The notes under the pieces were generated by a model. The model searched no databases, was not told the origin of the DNA, and worked only from the letters and a program-made list of their open reading frames with translations. DNA of 64,000 bases from Thioclava sp. ES.031 (GTDB lineage Bacteria > Pseudomonadota > Alphaproteobacteria > Rhodobacterales > Rhodobacteraceae). The DNA lies in NCBI RefSeq assembly GCF_002563775.1, contig NZ_PDJO01000001.1:2606501-2670500 (forward strand). The letters are read 5' to 3'. A program made the translations under genes and the position numbers. Position 1 is the stretch's first letter; every line of letters begins with the position of its first letter. Shown piece by piece: positions 1-8,808 of the stretch.

Positions 1-383
1 AGTTCCACAAACTGTGCGCAGGTCCTGCGGATGGCCGGGCCATTGTCCCGCCGGAAGTCGGAGATGGTCTTGTGGTCGGGCACCAGGCGACCGGTTAGCC
101 ACATCAGCTCGACATTGCGACCGGCTTCGCGTTCCAGGCGGCGGCTGGACGGGATCCGGTTCAGGTAGCCATAGATGAAGAGCTTCAGGAGGACGGATGG
201 ATGGTAGCCCGGGCGACCGGTTCGAGCAGGCACACAGCGTCCGAACCCGAGCGCGAGAAGATCGAGCTCATCGACGAAGAGGTCGACGACACGGACCAGA
301 TGATCCTCCCCAATCCAATCTTCGAGACGCTCGGGGAAAAGCGTGGCTTGCTCCCGGTCGATGCCATCAATGAAACCCGCCAT
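1..383 (-). CDS. IS1182-family transposase, N-terminal 127 residues (partial)
   Basis: The ATG is at 381-383 (complement) and the frame stays open to the window edge. The translation begins MAGFIDGIDREQ and matches the complete 479-residue transposase at 43660-45099. This portion covers the N-terminal DDE-transposase region, with the conserved GRPGYHP and HKTISDFRRDN segments. Whether this copy is intact cannot be judged because the catalytic C-terminal part is outside the window. Confidence 0.9.
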   Translation of the reverse strand, partial: MAGFIDGIDREQATLFPERLEDWIGEDHLVRVVDLFVDELDLLALGFGRCVPARTGRPGYHPSVLLKLFIYGYLNRIPSSRRLEREAGRNVELMWLTGRLVPDHKTISDFRRDNGPAIRRTCAQFVE

Positions 384-445
384 CCGTGCCTCCCGCTGCC
401 TTGCGGAAATATACCATGGACTTCAGTTTCCACACAGCCTCGGCC
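1..445 (-). mobile_element. IS1182-type insertion sequence, partial copy cut by the window edge
   Basis: These bases match 44717-45161 with no difference I can see by eye. They therefore represent the transposase-start end of the same element that is complete at 43501-45161. The terminal inverted repeat lies at 426-445, and unique sequence begins at 446. The rest of this copy lies beyond the left edge. Both copies have the same orientation, so they are direct repeats about 44.7 kb apart. Confidence 0.93.
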
Positions 446-607
446 CGAAGCCGACCTTGAAGGCCAATTGCTTTTCTGCGGTGCTTCTTCTCAGAAGCGG
501 ACATCTATGTATCGCTCCGCAATAGAACCGTCTCAGCGTCGCCCTTCTACGATGTTACACCCAGCGTCGTAACCGCGCGGGGTGCCGATGGCGCTTCGAT
601 CCATCCG
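446..607. other. Short intergenic stretch between the IS end and the stress-protein gene
   Basis: No gene, tRNA or clear hairpin terminator is supported here. Short open frames exist on the plus strand but they begin inside the IS, lack a ribosome-binding site and resemble no family. The sequence next to the IS end may be the remnant of whatever the element inserted into. Confidence 0.5.
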
Positions 608-1483
608 TTATCGCACCAGCAACGTCGGCACGGAATTGGACCGGACCATCGCAGTGGTCGTGCTGCCAACGATCAAAGAGCGCAGGGGCGAGTGCCCGAA
701 CGCGCCCATCAAGAGGATGGCTCCTGGGGTCGCCTTTACTGCATTTGCAATGACCTCTTCCGCGCTGCCTTCTTCGATCAAGGCTGTGACATCGCGCCCC
801 TTCAGGGCTACGCGCGCTTCGCGCATCATCTGTTCTGCCTTGTCCTGCGTCAATTTGCGCCCAGAGGTCGCGATAACGATTGTCACAGGGAGGTCCTTCA
901 ACAGGGGCGAGTTCGCACAGCGCTCCAACGCCCGAGCGGCCGCCGGGCTGCCATCATAGGCCAGCACGACCGCGCGCATCATATCTTCCTCAGGGGTTGA
1001 GGTGCTATTGGGCGCGATCAGGACAGGCCGGTCGCTCGCCCGCACGACCCGTTCCAGCGTTGACCCGATATGGTCGGTGGCGAATTCCTGGCTGGTCCCA
1101 CGTTTGCCCATGATGACGAGTCGGGCCTCTTGCTCGCGCTCGAGGATCGTCTCGACTATGTCGCCGTGTCGGTGCAACTGCGTCACACCGTGGGCGTTCA
1201 TTTCTTCGAGCGACTCGGCGCACCCATTCAGCAGCAGCCGTCCACGCTCGATTTGCAGACGGGCCTCCATTGCGTCAAGCTGGGTCAGTTCTTCCAGCAG
1301 ACGCGATTTCACGCCAAGTCCAATAGCACCTGACAGATCGTGTCGCGCGCCGCTTGTGTCCTTGCGCTGAACGACGTGCAGGAGTTCGACCGGCAGATCG
1401 AGTTTCCGCGAGACCCAGGCTGCAAGGGTGCAGACGCTGGGCGCGTAACTTGACGCATCAACGCAGGCAAGAATGTTCTGCAT
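608..1483 (-). CDS. Universal stress protein, tandem UspA domains
   Basis: The 291-residue product has two UspA folds. The first runs from MQNILACVDAS to about residue 150, and the second covers roughly residues 165-291. Each ends in the nucleotide-binding pattern G-x2-G-x(9-11)-GS(T): MGKRGTSQE with HIGST in the first, MGAFGHSPL with VGSTT in the second. The protein is cytoplasmic and such tandem Usp proteins usually bind ATP. The start is fixed by a strong GAGGAGG ribosome-binding site just upstream. It lies 12 bases downstream of the SulP gene on the same strand, so the two are probably one operon. That pairing suggests stress-linked control of anion transport, but this is inference. Confidence 0.9.
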   Translation of the reverse strand: MQNILACVDASSYAPSVCTLAAWVSRKLDLPVELLHVVQRKDTSGARHDLSGAIGLGVKSRLLEELTQLDAMEARLQIERGRLLLNGCAESLEEMNAHGVTQLHRHGDIVETILEREQEARLVIMGKRGTSQEFATDHIGSTLERVVRASDRPVLIAPNSTSTPEEDMMRAVVLAYDGSPAAARALERCANSPLLKDLPVTIVIATSGRKLTQDKAEQMMREARVALKGRDVTALIEEGSAEEVIANAVKATPGAILLMGAFGHSPLRSLIVGSTTTAMVRSNSVPTLLVR

Positions 1484-1495
1484 GGTGTTTCCTCC

Positions 1496-2980
1496 TCAAT
1501 GGCCCGAAAGATGCTGCTCGGCATCCGGCTTGTCATGCACGGCGAAGCGATCGATCATCCGCGCGCTTTCGGTATTCAGCCCGACGATATCGACGGTCGT
1601 CCCTTCCCGCCGGAACCGGATGACTGCCTTGTCCAGAGTGCCAATTCCGGTGATGTCCCAGAAATGCGCCTCGCTCAAGTCGATGATTACGTGGTCCAGA
1701 ACTTCTCTGAAATCAAAGGCATCCACGAAACGTTCCGAGGATGCGAAGAAGACCTCGCCGGAAATGCGATAAGTGCGGGTGCGCCCGTCCTCGGACAGCG
1801 ATGTCGAGACGGTGAACAACCGGCGCACCTTGCCGGCGAAGAACAGTCCCGACAGGACGACGCCCACCACCACACCAGCGGCGAGGTTGTCGCTCCAGAT
1901 CACGATGATCACTGTCGCGACCATGACGATCGAAGACTGCCACGGGTTGCTGCGCAGCTCACCGATGGAGCGCCAGGAAAACGTGCCGATCGAGACCATG
2001 ATCATCACGGCGACGAGGCTTGGCATCGGGATCTGAGCCACAAGCGGATTGAGAACGACCAGCAGAAAGAGAAGGAATACGCCAGCGATCAAGGTGGATA
2101 GGCGCGTCCGGCCCCCGGATTTCACGTTGATGACCGATTGACCGATCATGGCGCACCCGCCCATGCCGCCCAGAAAGCCGGTGAAGAAGTTCGCGATCCC
2201 CTGACCGCGCATCTCGCGCGCCTTGTTCGACGCGGTGTCTGTGAAATCATCCACGATTTGGGCGGTGAGCATCGATTCCAGAAGCGCCACCGCCGCCATG
2301 GTCAGCGAATAGGGCGCGATGATCTCAAGCGTCTGCAAGTTGAAGGGCACCTGCGGCAGCGCAAAGAACGGCAGCGATTGCGGAAGTTTGCCCATATCGC
2401 CGACGGTGTTCACATCGATCCCGCCATAGATGGTGACGGTGGTCAGGACGATGATCGCAACCAGGGGCGAAGGCACTGCTTTCGTCAGATAGGGGAACAG
2501 GTAGATGATCGCGAGCCCGGCTGCGACGATCAGATAGGTGACGTTTGTCACATGCATAAGCTGTGGCATCTGGGCCAGAAAAATCATGATCGCCAGCGCG
2601 TTCACGAAGCCGGTGATCACCGATCGCGAGACATATTGCATCAGCAGATCAAGGCGCAGGAGCCCCGCGATGCCCTGGAAGATACCCATCAAAATCGTGG
2701 CGGCGAATAGATATTCGACTCCGTGATCGTGCACGAGAGGGATGATCACCACGGCAACTGAGGCTGTGGCAGCGGAGATCATCGCGGGGCGACCGCCCGT
2801 GAATGCGATGATTACAGCGATCGAAAAGGAAGCATAAAGGCCGACTCTCGGATCAACCCCAGCAATCACCGAGAAGCCGATCGCTTCAGGAATTAGCGCA
2901 AGGGCGACGACCATCCCAGCGAGGATGTCCGCACGGGGGGTCGCGAACCAGTCGCTTCGAATAGAGGCGAGACTTGGCAT
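1496..2980 (-). CDS. SulP-family anion transporter with STAS domain
   Basis: The 494-residue membrane protein begins with the SulP core ([20 protein letters not shown] and ten or more hydrophobic segments to about residue 385). A cytoplasmic STAS domain follows ([19 protein letters not shown] near residues 435-455). The family transports sulfate, bicarbonate or other small anions with H+ or Na+; the substrate cannot be read from the sequence. The length is at the short end for the family, with a compact STAS domain. The ribosome-binding site at the chosen ATG is weak (GAGTGAC). The gene is first in a two-gene unit with the downstream universal stress protein. Confidence 0.9.
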   Translation of the reverse strand: MPSLASIRSDWFATPRADILAGMVVALALIPEAIGFSVIAGVDPRVGLYASFSIAVIIAFTGGRPAMISAATASVAVVIIPLVHDHGVEYLFAATILMGIFQGIAGLLRLDLLMQYVSRSVITGFVNALAIMIFLAQMPQLMHVTNVTYLIVAAGLAIIYLFPYLTKAVPSPLVAIIVLTTVTIYGGIDVNTVGDMGKLPQSLPFFALPQVPFNLQTLEIIAPYSLTMAAVALLESMLTAQIVDDFTDTASNKAREMRGQGIANFFTGFLGGMGGCAMIGQSVINVKSGGRTRLSTLIAGVFLLFLLVVLNPLVAQIPMPSLVAVMIMVSIGTFSWRSIGELRSNPWQSSIVMVATVIIVIWSDNLAAGVVVGVVLSGLFFAGKVRRLFTVSTSLSEDGRTRTYRISGEVFFASSERFVDAFDFREVLDHVIIDLSEAHFWDITGIGTLDKAVIRFRREGTTVDIVGLNTESARMIDRFAVHDKPDAEQHLSGH

Positions 2981-3764
2981 GTGTCACTCTATTTTTAAGA
3001 TAGCATCTAACAGGGCGTGGCCCGAGCGTGCAGCGATGTTACGGCACTATTTGGGCGTGATGCTGAAGATTATCCCGGGGATAGGCGCCGGGCCGAGCCA
3101 CCCGGCGTGCCGGGTCCGACTTAGTGTGAGTGGGCACCTAAGCGATAGTTTTGGTGCCTGCAAGCATTTGATGGAACGTAAGGTAAAGATGCTGTTGAGC
3201 GCTGGCTTGCTCACATTCTTTGGTCTGGCATCTTAGCCGACGCCATATGCAGTGTCAGACGGTCGATGAAAATTCCGCAAAGGTCGCCTGCGCCAAAGCC
3301 GTCCTATTTGGTGAAGGTGAGGAAGACACAACAGCCTACCAGCGCCCGTTGCAGCGTCTGGTCACTTCATACCGACCCACCCTACGAGCAATATACCGGT
3401 GAACAGGAGACGCTATAGTTCGTCAGCGCCGCCGAGAGCAATCTTTGGTGCACTCGAGATGCCTGCCTTTGGCGGCGCCCGCTTCCCGATTTTCGAGGCG
3501 GATCGTCACTTTAGATCTCGAGAGCACGGGTGTCCTGAAGGGCAAAGACGAGACGGATGCTGAGATGGAAGCAGATCTCCACGAAGAGGCCGGAGCTTCG
3601 GTGAGCGAAGTCTGACGTGTCCGTCCCGTAACGTTGAGTGCTATCGCGCAGCGCGTATTCCGAATTCCCTCAGGTGCCATATATCATTTGGGCGGATAGC
3701 CCGCTCACGCGCCTGTGCTATCCTATTCCACTAAGGCCTGGGGAGGCTGAAAGTCGGAGGGGAT
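2981..3764. other. Long intergenic region with possible decayed coding remnants
   Basis: This 784-base stretch separates the divergent SulP and LuxR-type genes and must hold both promoters. I see no intact gene. At 3190-3237 a start encodes a short hydrophobic, signal-like peptide ([15 protein letters not shown]) that stops at once. In shifted frames, short charged stretches continue to about 3616, including one ending in EMEADLHEEAGASVSEV. This pattern suggests a frameshifted small exported protein, but no family is recognisable. Confidence 0.4.
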
Positions 3765-4544
3765 ATGAATACGCTCAACAAGGAGGGTTTAAGCGGGGTG
3801 TCTCGAGCTGCGCCGCGGCGCAGGAGTGATGCGTGCATTTGTTTCGTGGGGCCGCGGGAGATTTTCAGCGATGTGATCGTTCGGACGCTCGAGAGCGAGG
3901 TGCCGGATATCCCGGTGGTCCGCGTAGACTATCTGGAGGAAATCCCTCAACGCCGCGATGAGAATGCCCGCTTTGCGAATGGCGACAGGATTTGCGCTTT
4001 GATCGTGGAGGAAGGCAACGCCGCGGGACTGAAAGCGTTCATCGCGGCGCGGGGAGAAGCACTTTCTCTTTCGCGCATGCGCTTTGCGATTGCCTACAGC
4101 GAGGACAGGCCTGACAGCGAAGCAATGGATTTCCTTCGATCGGGCGCTCTGCTCAATCAGGTGAGCTTCCTGCCGATGAACATCAATATCACGACTTGGA
4201 TGCTGACATTGCGCATCATCCTGTCGGGGGGGCACGTTGTCCCGCCGGCGCTTCTTGAAACCGGATTGACTGTGTCGAAAGCGGCCTCGAGAAAGCTTGC
4301 CGAGCCGGGCCTCGACCTGGAGCCGACGCCGGACGTGATGGACACGCTGACGCGGCGCGAACGGGAGGTCTTACAACTTCTGGCATCCGGGCAGCAGAAC
4401 AAGAACATCGCGGATCGCCTTCAGGTCTCAGAGCACACTGCGAAGATCCATACGCATCGGATTATCAACAAGCTCGGCGTGAGTAACCGGACAGCGGCGG
4501 CTGTCTGGTATCACCGTCACGAGGCAAGAGCCTCACATTTGTAG
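3765..4544 (+). CDS. LuxR/CsgD-type transcriptional regulator with degenerate receiver domain
   Basis: The 259-residue protein ends in a clear LuxR-type helix-turn-helix, roughly residues 192-255: LTRREREVLQLLASG, then NIADRLQVSEHTAKIHTHRIINKLGV. The N-terminal 150 residues resemble a response-regulator receiver in layout (ICFVGPREIFSDVIVRTLE). Where the phosphoacceptor Asp would be expected, the text reads ALIVEEGN, so phosphorylation is doubtful. The pattern recalls atypical CsgD/VpsT-like regulators of surface polysaccharides, but the target is unknown. A GGAGGGG ribosome-binding site precedes the ATG. The gene is alone, flanked by the long spacer and a decayed integrase. Confidence 0.82.
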   Translation: MNTLNKEGLSGVSRAAPRRRSDACICFVGPREIFSDVIVRTLESEVPDIPVVRVDYLEEIPQRRDENARFANGDRICALIVEEGNAAGLKAFIAARGEALSLSRMRFAIAYSEDRPDSEAMDFLRSGALLNQVSFLPMNINITTWMLTLRIILSGGHVVPPALLETGLTVSKAASRKLAEPGLDLEPTPDVMDTLTRREREVLQLLASGQQNKNIADRLQVSEHTAKIHTHRIINKLGVSNRTAAAVWYHRHEARASHL

Positions 4545-5223
4545 AAGACATGGAACGCCTCGCCGCGCGGAAACGGCGGGCGGGGTTAGGGTTTGGTTTT
4601 CGCAAATTGTCTGATCGGCTGCTTGCGCGCCAGGCCCCCGCAGGCACAGCATCGACATTGCCATCGGCAGAGCCTACGCAAGTTCGTCCGCGCGGTTGAG
4701 ATATTCGCAAAGAGAGAATGCATCGCCGGCCGCTCCGCTGAGCTTTGACAACAACGCGCATGTGCTCTCGATCAGCCCGCGCATGCCGTTGGAGGCGAAG
4801 GCGCTCATCGAAACGCTCAGGCCAAAGATACTCTGACCCAGCAATCGCCGGATTGTCGAGCCAATCCGCGCGCGAATTGCAGGCGCCCTCGGTGATTTCG
4901 AACCAAACCTGCTTTCGGGTCTTGCTCTGGATGATCGAAGCTCGTTCTTTCACCTGACCAGCGGCGAAGACATCGGCGACTTTCAATGTCACGAGATCAC
5001 ATCCCCGGAGCTTAATTTCGATGGCGAGATCGAAGAGCGCCAGGTTGCGCACCTTTTTGGCGATTTCCAGCCCCACGCGGATCGCCCAGACATGCTTTGG
5101 CAGAAGTGGTCGCTTCTGCCCGACGGTGCGCCCCTTGTTCCAAGCGGGACGGAGGGCACGAATGAAAGGTAGGTTTTCAGTTTGCACGGGTGTTCTCCCA
5201 GTCCACCACGCCCACCTGATCAC
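4465..5223 (-). pseudogene. Decayed tyrosine integrase (site-specific recombinase remnant)
   Basis: The translated stretch at 5193-4804 (complement) matches a compact tyrosine-integrase family common in proteobacteria. Recognisable pieces are TPVQTENLPFIRALRPAWNKG, then AIEIKLRGCDLVTLKVADVF with the first catalytic Arg, and SEYLWPERF. After that, the family should continue through STRQYAR, HSMRRTK, LLGHT and the catalytic Tyr. Here the frame runs instead into unrelated Arg-rich sequence to 4465, so boxes II and the Tyr are lost. The frame overlaps the 3' end of the LuxR gene on the other strand, which also argues against it being functional. Probably a relic of an earlier mobile element. Confidence 0.75.
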
Positions 5224-5319
5224 AACCCGACGTTGGCGCCTAAGCTTAGCACATCAGGGTGCGATTGAAGCGAATGCCAGGATCAAGCCCAAAATGAACC
5301 GGATTGGTAGGGCTCGGAC

Positions 5320-6396
5320 CTATCGCTCTCGATCGGTTTTCGCCTTGATCACGCTGCGCACCAACTTGCCAAAGGCGCGGTCCTTTTGGCGGCGCTCCGC
5401 AAGGGTGGCGGAGTTGAAGGTCTCCTCCGCCTGGAGCTTGCGCCAGCGCGCGAGCCGCGAGGCGTCGAGGCTGCCGTCCTCGATAGCGGATCGGACAGCG
5501 CAGCCGGGCTCTGTTTCGTGGCGACAGTCGGTGAAGCGGCAACTTGCAGCCAGCGCCTCGATATCTTCGAACACGTCGGCGATGCCTGCGGCAGCGTCGG
5601 TCAGCTGCACTTCGCGCATGCCCGGCGTGTCGAGAACGAGGCAGCCGCTGGGCGTGCCGTGCAGCTCGCGCCGGGTCGTGGTGTGCCGGCCTTTGGCATC
5701 GTCCTCGCGGATGCCTTGTGTGGCGATGGCCTGCGTGCCGAGGAGCGCGTTCGTCAAGGTGGATTTGCCCACGCCGGAGGAGCCGAGGAAAGCAACGGTG
5801 CGGGCGGGCTTGCACCAGTCGGCCAGCGCCTCGACGGGCGCGGCGCTGCGAGCGTCCAGCGCCACGACCGGCACCCGCTCCGACACCGCTCTCGCCGCTT
5901 CGACAAAGGACGCGGTGTCGTCGGTCAGATCCGCCTTGGTCAGGACGATCACGGGGTCGATCCCGGCTTCGAAGGTCAGCGCGACGTAGCGCTCCAGCCG
6001 CGCCACGTTGAAATCAGCGTTGCAGGAGGTGACGACGAAGACGGTGTCGATGTTCGCCGCGATCAGCTGCACCTCGCTGCCCGTGCCCGGCGCACGACGC
6101 TTGATCAGGCTCTTGCGCTCCAGCACGCGGCTCGACTTCGGGCGCGCGCGGTCGAGCAGCAACCAGTCGCCGACCGTGGCGTCCGGTCCCGGCGGGATTG
6201 TCTGGTCTATGCCGTCGCCCGCTACCTGCAACCCGCTGCGATGCACGGCGACCACACGCACCGGCGGTGTCGCGGTCAGCGCATCAACGTCGATCTGCCG
6301 TGCGAAGGCCGGGCCCCAGCCCAGCCGCTCAAGCGCAGAGGGCGCGCGCCGATTTGGCGTGCCTCCGGGCAGGAAGGCGGAGTAGTCTCGAACCAT
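5320..6396 (-). CDS. rsgA: Ribosome small-subunit-dependent GTPase RsgA
   Basis: A circularly permuted GTPase that acts late in 30S subunit maturation. The 358-residue protein has an N-terminal OB-like region followed by the GTPase motifs in permuted order: TKAD at 153-156 (G4), GSSGVGKST at 205-213 (G1) and DTPG at 256-259 (G3). The C-terminal zinc site is C286, C291, H293 and C299. All key residues are present. It is the last gene of a minus-strand run, 8 bases after the GNAT gene, so it is probably co-transcribed with the two genes upstream. Confidence 0.95.
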   Translation of the reverse strand: MVRDYSAFLPGGTPNRRAPSALERLGWGPAFARQIDVDALTATPPVRVVAVHRSGLQVAGDGIDQTIPPGPDATVGDWLLLDRARPKSSRVLERKSLIKRRAPGTGSEVQLIAANIDTVFVVTSCNADFNVARLERYVALTFEAGIDPVIVLTKADLTDDTASFVEAARAVSERVPVVALDARSAAPVEALADWCKPARTVAFLGSSGVGKSTLTNALLGTQAIATQGIREDDAKGRHTTTRRELHGTPSGCLVLDTPGMREVQLTDAAAGIADVFEDIEALAASCRFTDCRHETEPGCAVRSAIEDGSLDASRLARWRKLQAEETFNSATLAERRQKDRAFGKLVRSVIKAKTDRER

Positions 6397-6404
6397 GTGC
6401 CTGC

Positions 6405-6944
6405 CTACCAGAGCGCCGGGTCGTCGAAGGCGGCGACACAGCGGGCGGTGCCGCGCAGGGGCATCAGCGGTGCGTCAGTCAGGGACTGGGCGATCCAGCC
6501 CTGCGGCCGGGTCAGCGGCTGCGGCGCCGGCAGGTCGGCCTCCGAGACGGGCTTGAACCCCACGCGGCCATAGAAGGCCGGGTCGCCATAGGTTACGGCG
6601 ATGTCCGTGCCCTCCTGCCGGAGCGCGTCGAGACCGTGGGCGATCAGCCGTTGCCCGATGCCCTTGCCTTGATGCGCTGTCGCCACAGCCACGGGGGCCA
6701 TCATGAAGACCGTGCGCGGATCGCTCGCATAGGCGAGGCGCGTGAAGAAGATGCCGCCGAGGAGCGTGCCGTCCTCCCAAGCGGTGAAGACGCGCAGATC
6801 CTCGGCGGGCGTCTCCGTGATCAACCGGCGCACAAGGGCGCCGATCAGCGCGCCTTCCTCTGCGCCCTCGGAGGCGGTGAAGGTCGCTCTGAACAGCTCC
6901 GCAATCGCTTCGGCGTGGGTGGTATAATCCGTTGAATAGTCCAT
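6405..6944 (-). CDS. GNAT-family N-acetyltransferase
   Basis: The 179-residue protein has the GNAT acetyl-CoA core. MAPVAVATAHQGKGIGQRLI carries the Q/R-x-x-G-x-G/A loop (HQGKGIG), preceded by a strand-rich region (LLGGIFFTRLAY) and followed by VTYGDPAFYGRVGFKPV. This layout is close to the YhbS-like acetyltransferases of small molecules or proteins. The substrate is unknown. It sits between the MerR-methyltransferase fusion (29-base gap) and rsgA (8-base gap), consistent with a three-gene operon. Confidence 0.88.
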   Translation of the reverse strand: MDYSTDYTTHAEAIAELFRATFTASEGAEEGALIGALVRRLITETPAEDLRVFTAWEDGTLLGGIFFTRLAYASDPRTVFMMAPVAVATAHQGKGIGQRLIAHGLDALRQEGTDIAVTYGDPAFYGRVGFKPVSEADLPAPQPLTRPQGWIAQSLTDAPLMPLRGTARCVAAFDDPALW

Positions 6945-6973
6945 GTCTCGATCCTCTCTGGTGCCAGCTGGGG

Positions 6974-8143
6974 TCAGACCCGCTCCAGCACGAACATCTC
7001 GTAGCCGAATTGCCCGCGCCCGGCCTCGAACACGGCGATCTCGCGGCGCAGGTCGTCAAGGACTCGGCTCCCCGCGAGATCAGCCTCCAAGGCCTCGAGC
7101 CGCGCGGCGAGTGGTCGGTAGTAGGCCTCCATCCCTTCCGACCCGATGTCGAAATGGCCAAGGACGCGGTAGCCCGCGCGCTTCGCCTGTGCGACGCGGC
7201 TCGCGGGCGTCGCCATCGCGGGGTATTCCGCGGCCCAGAAGGCGCGGACCTCGTCTTCGGGTTTGTCAGTCCGCCAGACCATGTCGGAGAACACGAGGAC
7301 GCCGCCGGGGCGCAGGAGCGCCCGCCAGTCCGCAAGCGCCTTTTCCACGCCCAGGATATAGGCGCTGCCCTCGGACCAGATCACGTCCCAGGGACGCTTT
7401 GGGGTCGGGATTACGGCCATGTCGACGTTCTGCACCTCGATCCGGTCATTGAGCCCGCGCGCCGCGATCCGCGCCCTGAGCTTGTCGAGCGCCAGCTCGG
7501 CCGTGTCAGTGGCCGTGAACCGCGCCATGCTCGCCTCGGCCAGCGTCATCGTTGCCATGCCGGGGCCGCAGCCGATCTCGAGGATCGTTTCGGGAGCGAA
7601 GGGCAGCGCCGCCAGTGCCTTCAGCGTCGCCGCTTCAGTTCCTGGCCCCCACCGGTCGAGCTCGGAGAACACCTCCATGAACCCGGCCATGTAGGCGTCG
7701 TGGGCGTTCATGTCCTTGGAGACCATCGCGACCAGCCCGGCCTCCGCGCTGGAAAACCCCTGCGACATCAGCCACGAGCGGTGCAGATCGGGTGCGACGC
7801 GCTCGACCTCTTCGTGCCAGTCCTTCAGGCTGCCGCGTCCAAGAAGTGCTGCGAGCAGGTCGCGCGACCGCGTCTTCTCCGCGATTTCGTGCTCCAGTGT
7901 CTCAAGCCGATGGTTCAGCATCTCTCGGTCGAGCTTTCCATCGAGGCAGGCCTGAGACTCTTTCAAGCTAAGGCCGCCTGCCTGGAGCTGCTGCATCAGG
8001 CGCAGCCGCTGCCGGTCCGCGTCGGAATAGACGCGATAGCCATTAGCCTGCCGCTGGCCGTGCAGCAGGCCGAGCTTCTCGTAATAAAGCAGCGTCGCGC
8101 GCGATACGCCCACGCTCTCCGCCAGTTCCGAAATCCGATACAT
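6974..8143 (-). CDS. MerR-type regulator fused to a SAM-dependent methyltransferase
   Basis: The 389-residue protein joins two modules. Residues 1-70 are a MerR DNA-binding domain (MYRISELAESVGVSRATLLYY, then GYRVYS), followed by a coiled region to about 105. Residues 180-389 form a class I methyltransferase, with the SAM-binding loop ILEIGCGPG at 187-195, an acidic strand end (TATDTAEL) and DVIWSEGSAY downstream. A linker helix domain (about 110-180) lies between them. MerR dimers normally sense a ligand through their C-terminal domain, so the enzyme part may act as sensor or effector. The target is unknown. It heads the operon with the GNAT and rsgA genes. Confidence 0.87.
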   Translation of the reverse strand: MYRISELAESVGVSRATLLYYEKLGLLHGQRQANGYRVYSDADRQRLRLMQQLQAGGLSLKESQACLDGKLDREMLNHRLETLEHEIAEKTRSRDLLAALLGRGSLKDWHEEVERVAPDLHRSWLMSQGFSSAEAGLVAMVSKDMNAHDAYMAGFMEVFSELDRWGPGTEAATLKALAALPFAPETILEIGCGPGMATMTLAEASMARFTATDTAELALDKLRARIAARGLNDRIEVQNVDMAVIPTPKRPWDVIWSEGSAYILGVEKALADWRALLRPGGVLVFSDMVWRTDKPEDEVRAFWAAEYPAMATPASRVAQAKRAGYRVLGHFDIGSEGMEAYYRPLAARLEALEADLAGSRVLDDLRREIAVFEAGRGQFGYEMFVLERV

Positions 8144-8242
8144 CAGTCGCCCTATCCGCTCACACCGATTCTCATCACTAAAGGCGGTGCTAAGGTGTGA
8201 AGCTATAGACAGGTCAAGAGAAAGTCGCGTCGGTCTGCGCTA

Positions 8243-8698
8243 TCACCTCATCGGAAACACCATGCTTTCCTTCACTGTGCCGTAGGCGAAACTCGTGTCG
8301 ATCGACCCGATCCCTCCGACGCGGTGCAGGCGGGCGCGGATGAAACGCTCATAGTCATCGAGCGAATCGACGACGACGCGCAGCTGGTAATCGGTCTGGC
8401 CGGTCATCACATGGCATTCCAGAACCTCGTCCATGCGACCGACCTCGCGTTCGAAGGTCTGGACGGTGGCTTCGTCGTGCCGCTCGAGGCGTATGCGGAC
8501 GAAAGCGGTGATCGGCAGCCCATAGGCGCGTGCGTCTACCCGCGCCGCGTAGCCGCGGATCACGCCTTCCTTTTCGAGGTTGCGCAAGCGGCGCAGGCAG
8601 GGCGATGGCGAAAGATTGACCGCAGCGGCCAGATCCTGGTTCGACATGCGCCCGTCCTGTTGCAGGGCGCGGATGATCTGGCGATCTTTTTCGTCCAT
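8243..8698 (-). CDS. mdeR: Lrp/AsnC-family regulator, probable MdeR
   Basis: The 151-residue protein has an N-terminal winged helix (MDEKDRQIIRALQQDGRMSN, then LSPSPCLRRLRNLEKEGVI) and a C-terminal RAM ligand-binding domain (VLECHVMTGQTDYQLRVVV). I chose the start at 8698 because it gives the family-typical MDEKD N-terminus; a start at 8794 adds unsupported residues. It is divergent from mdeA, about 110 bases away. Together with mdeB this reproduces the mdeR-mdeA-mdeB arrangement known in Pseudomonas putida, where the Lrp-type protein activates methionine degradation. Role by context is therefore likely; the effector is unproven. Confidence 0.87.
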   Translation of the reverse strand: MDEKDRQIIRALQQDGRMSNQDLAAAVNLSPSPCLRRLRNLEKEGVIRGYAARVDARAYGLPITAFVRIRLERHDEATVQTFEREVGRMDEVLECHVMTGQTDYQLRVVVDSLDDYERFIRARLHRVGGIGSIDTSFAYGTVKESMVFPMR

Positions 8699-8808
8699 CT
8701 TTCGGCTTCCAATTAGCAGATTATGCCAATCTGATGCCAAATGGGGGTCAATAACGCAATCCACGAGATGCGAGACCGCGATATTCTGCTGCAAACAGGA
8801 GGTCGCAC

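Noticed and set aside
4700..4860. A possible small protein on the minus strand ending EYLNRADELA
   Set aside because: It overlaps the decayed integrase in another frame, lacks a ribosome-binding site and matches no family I know.
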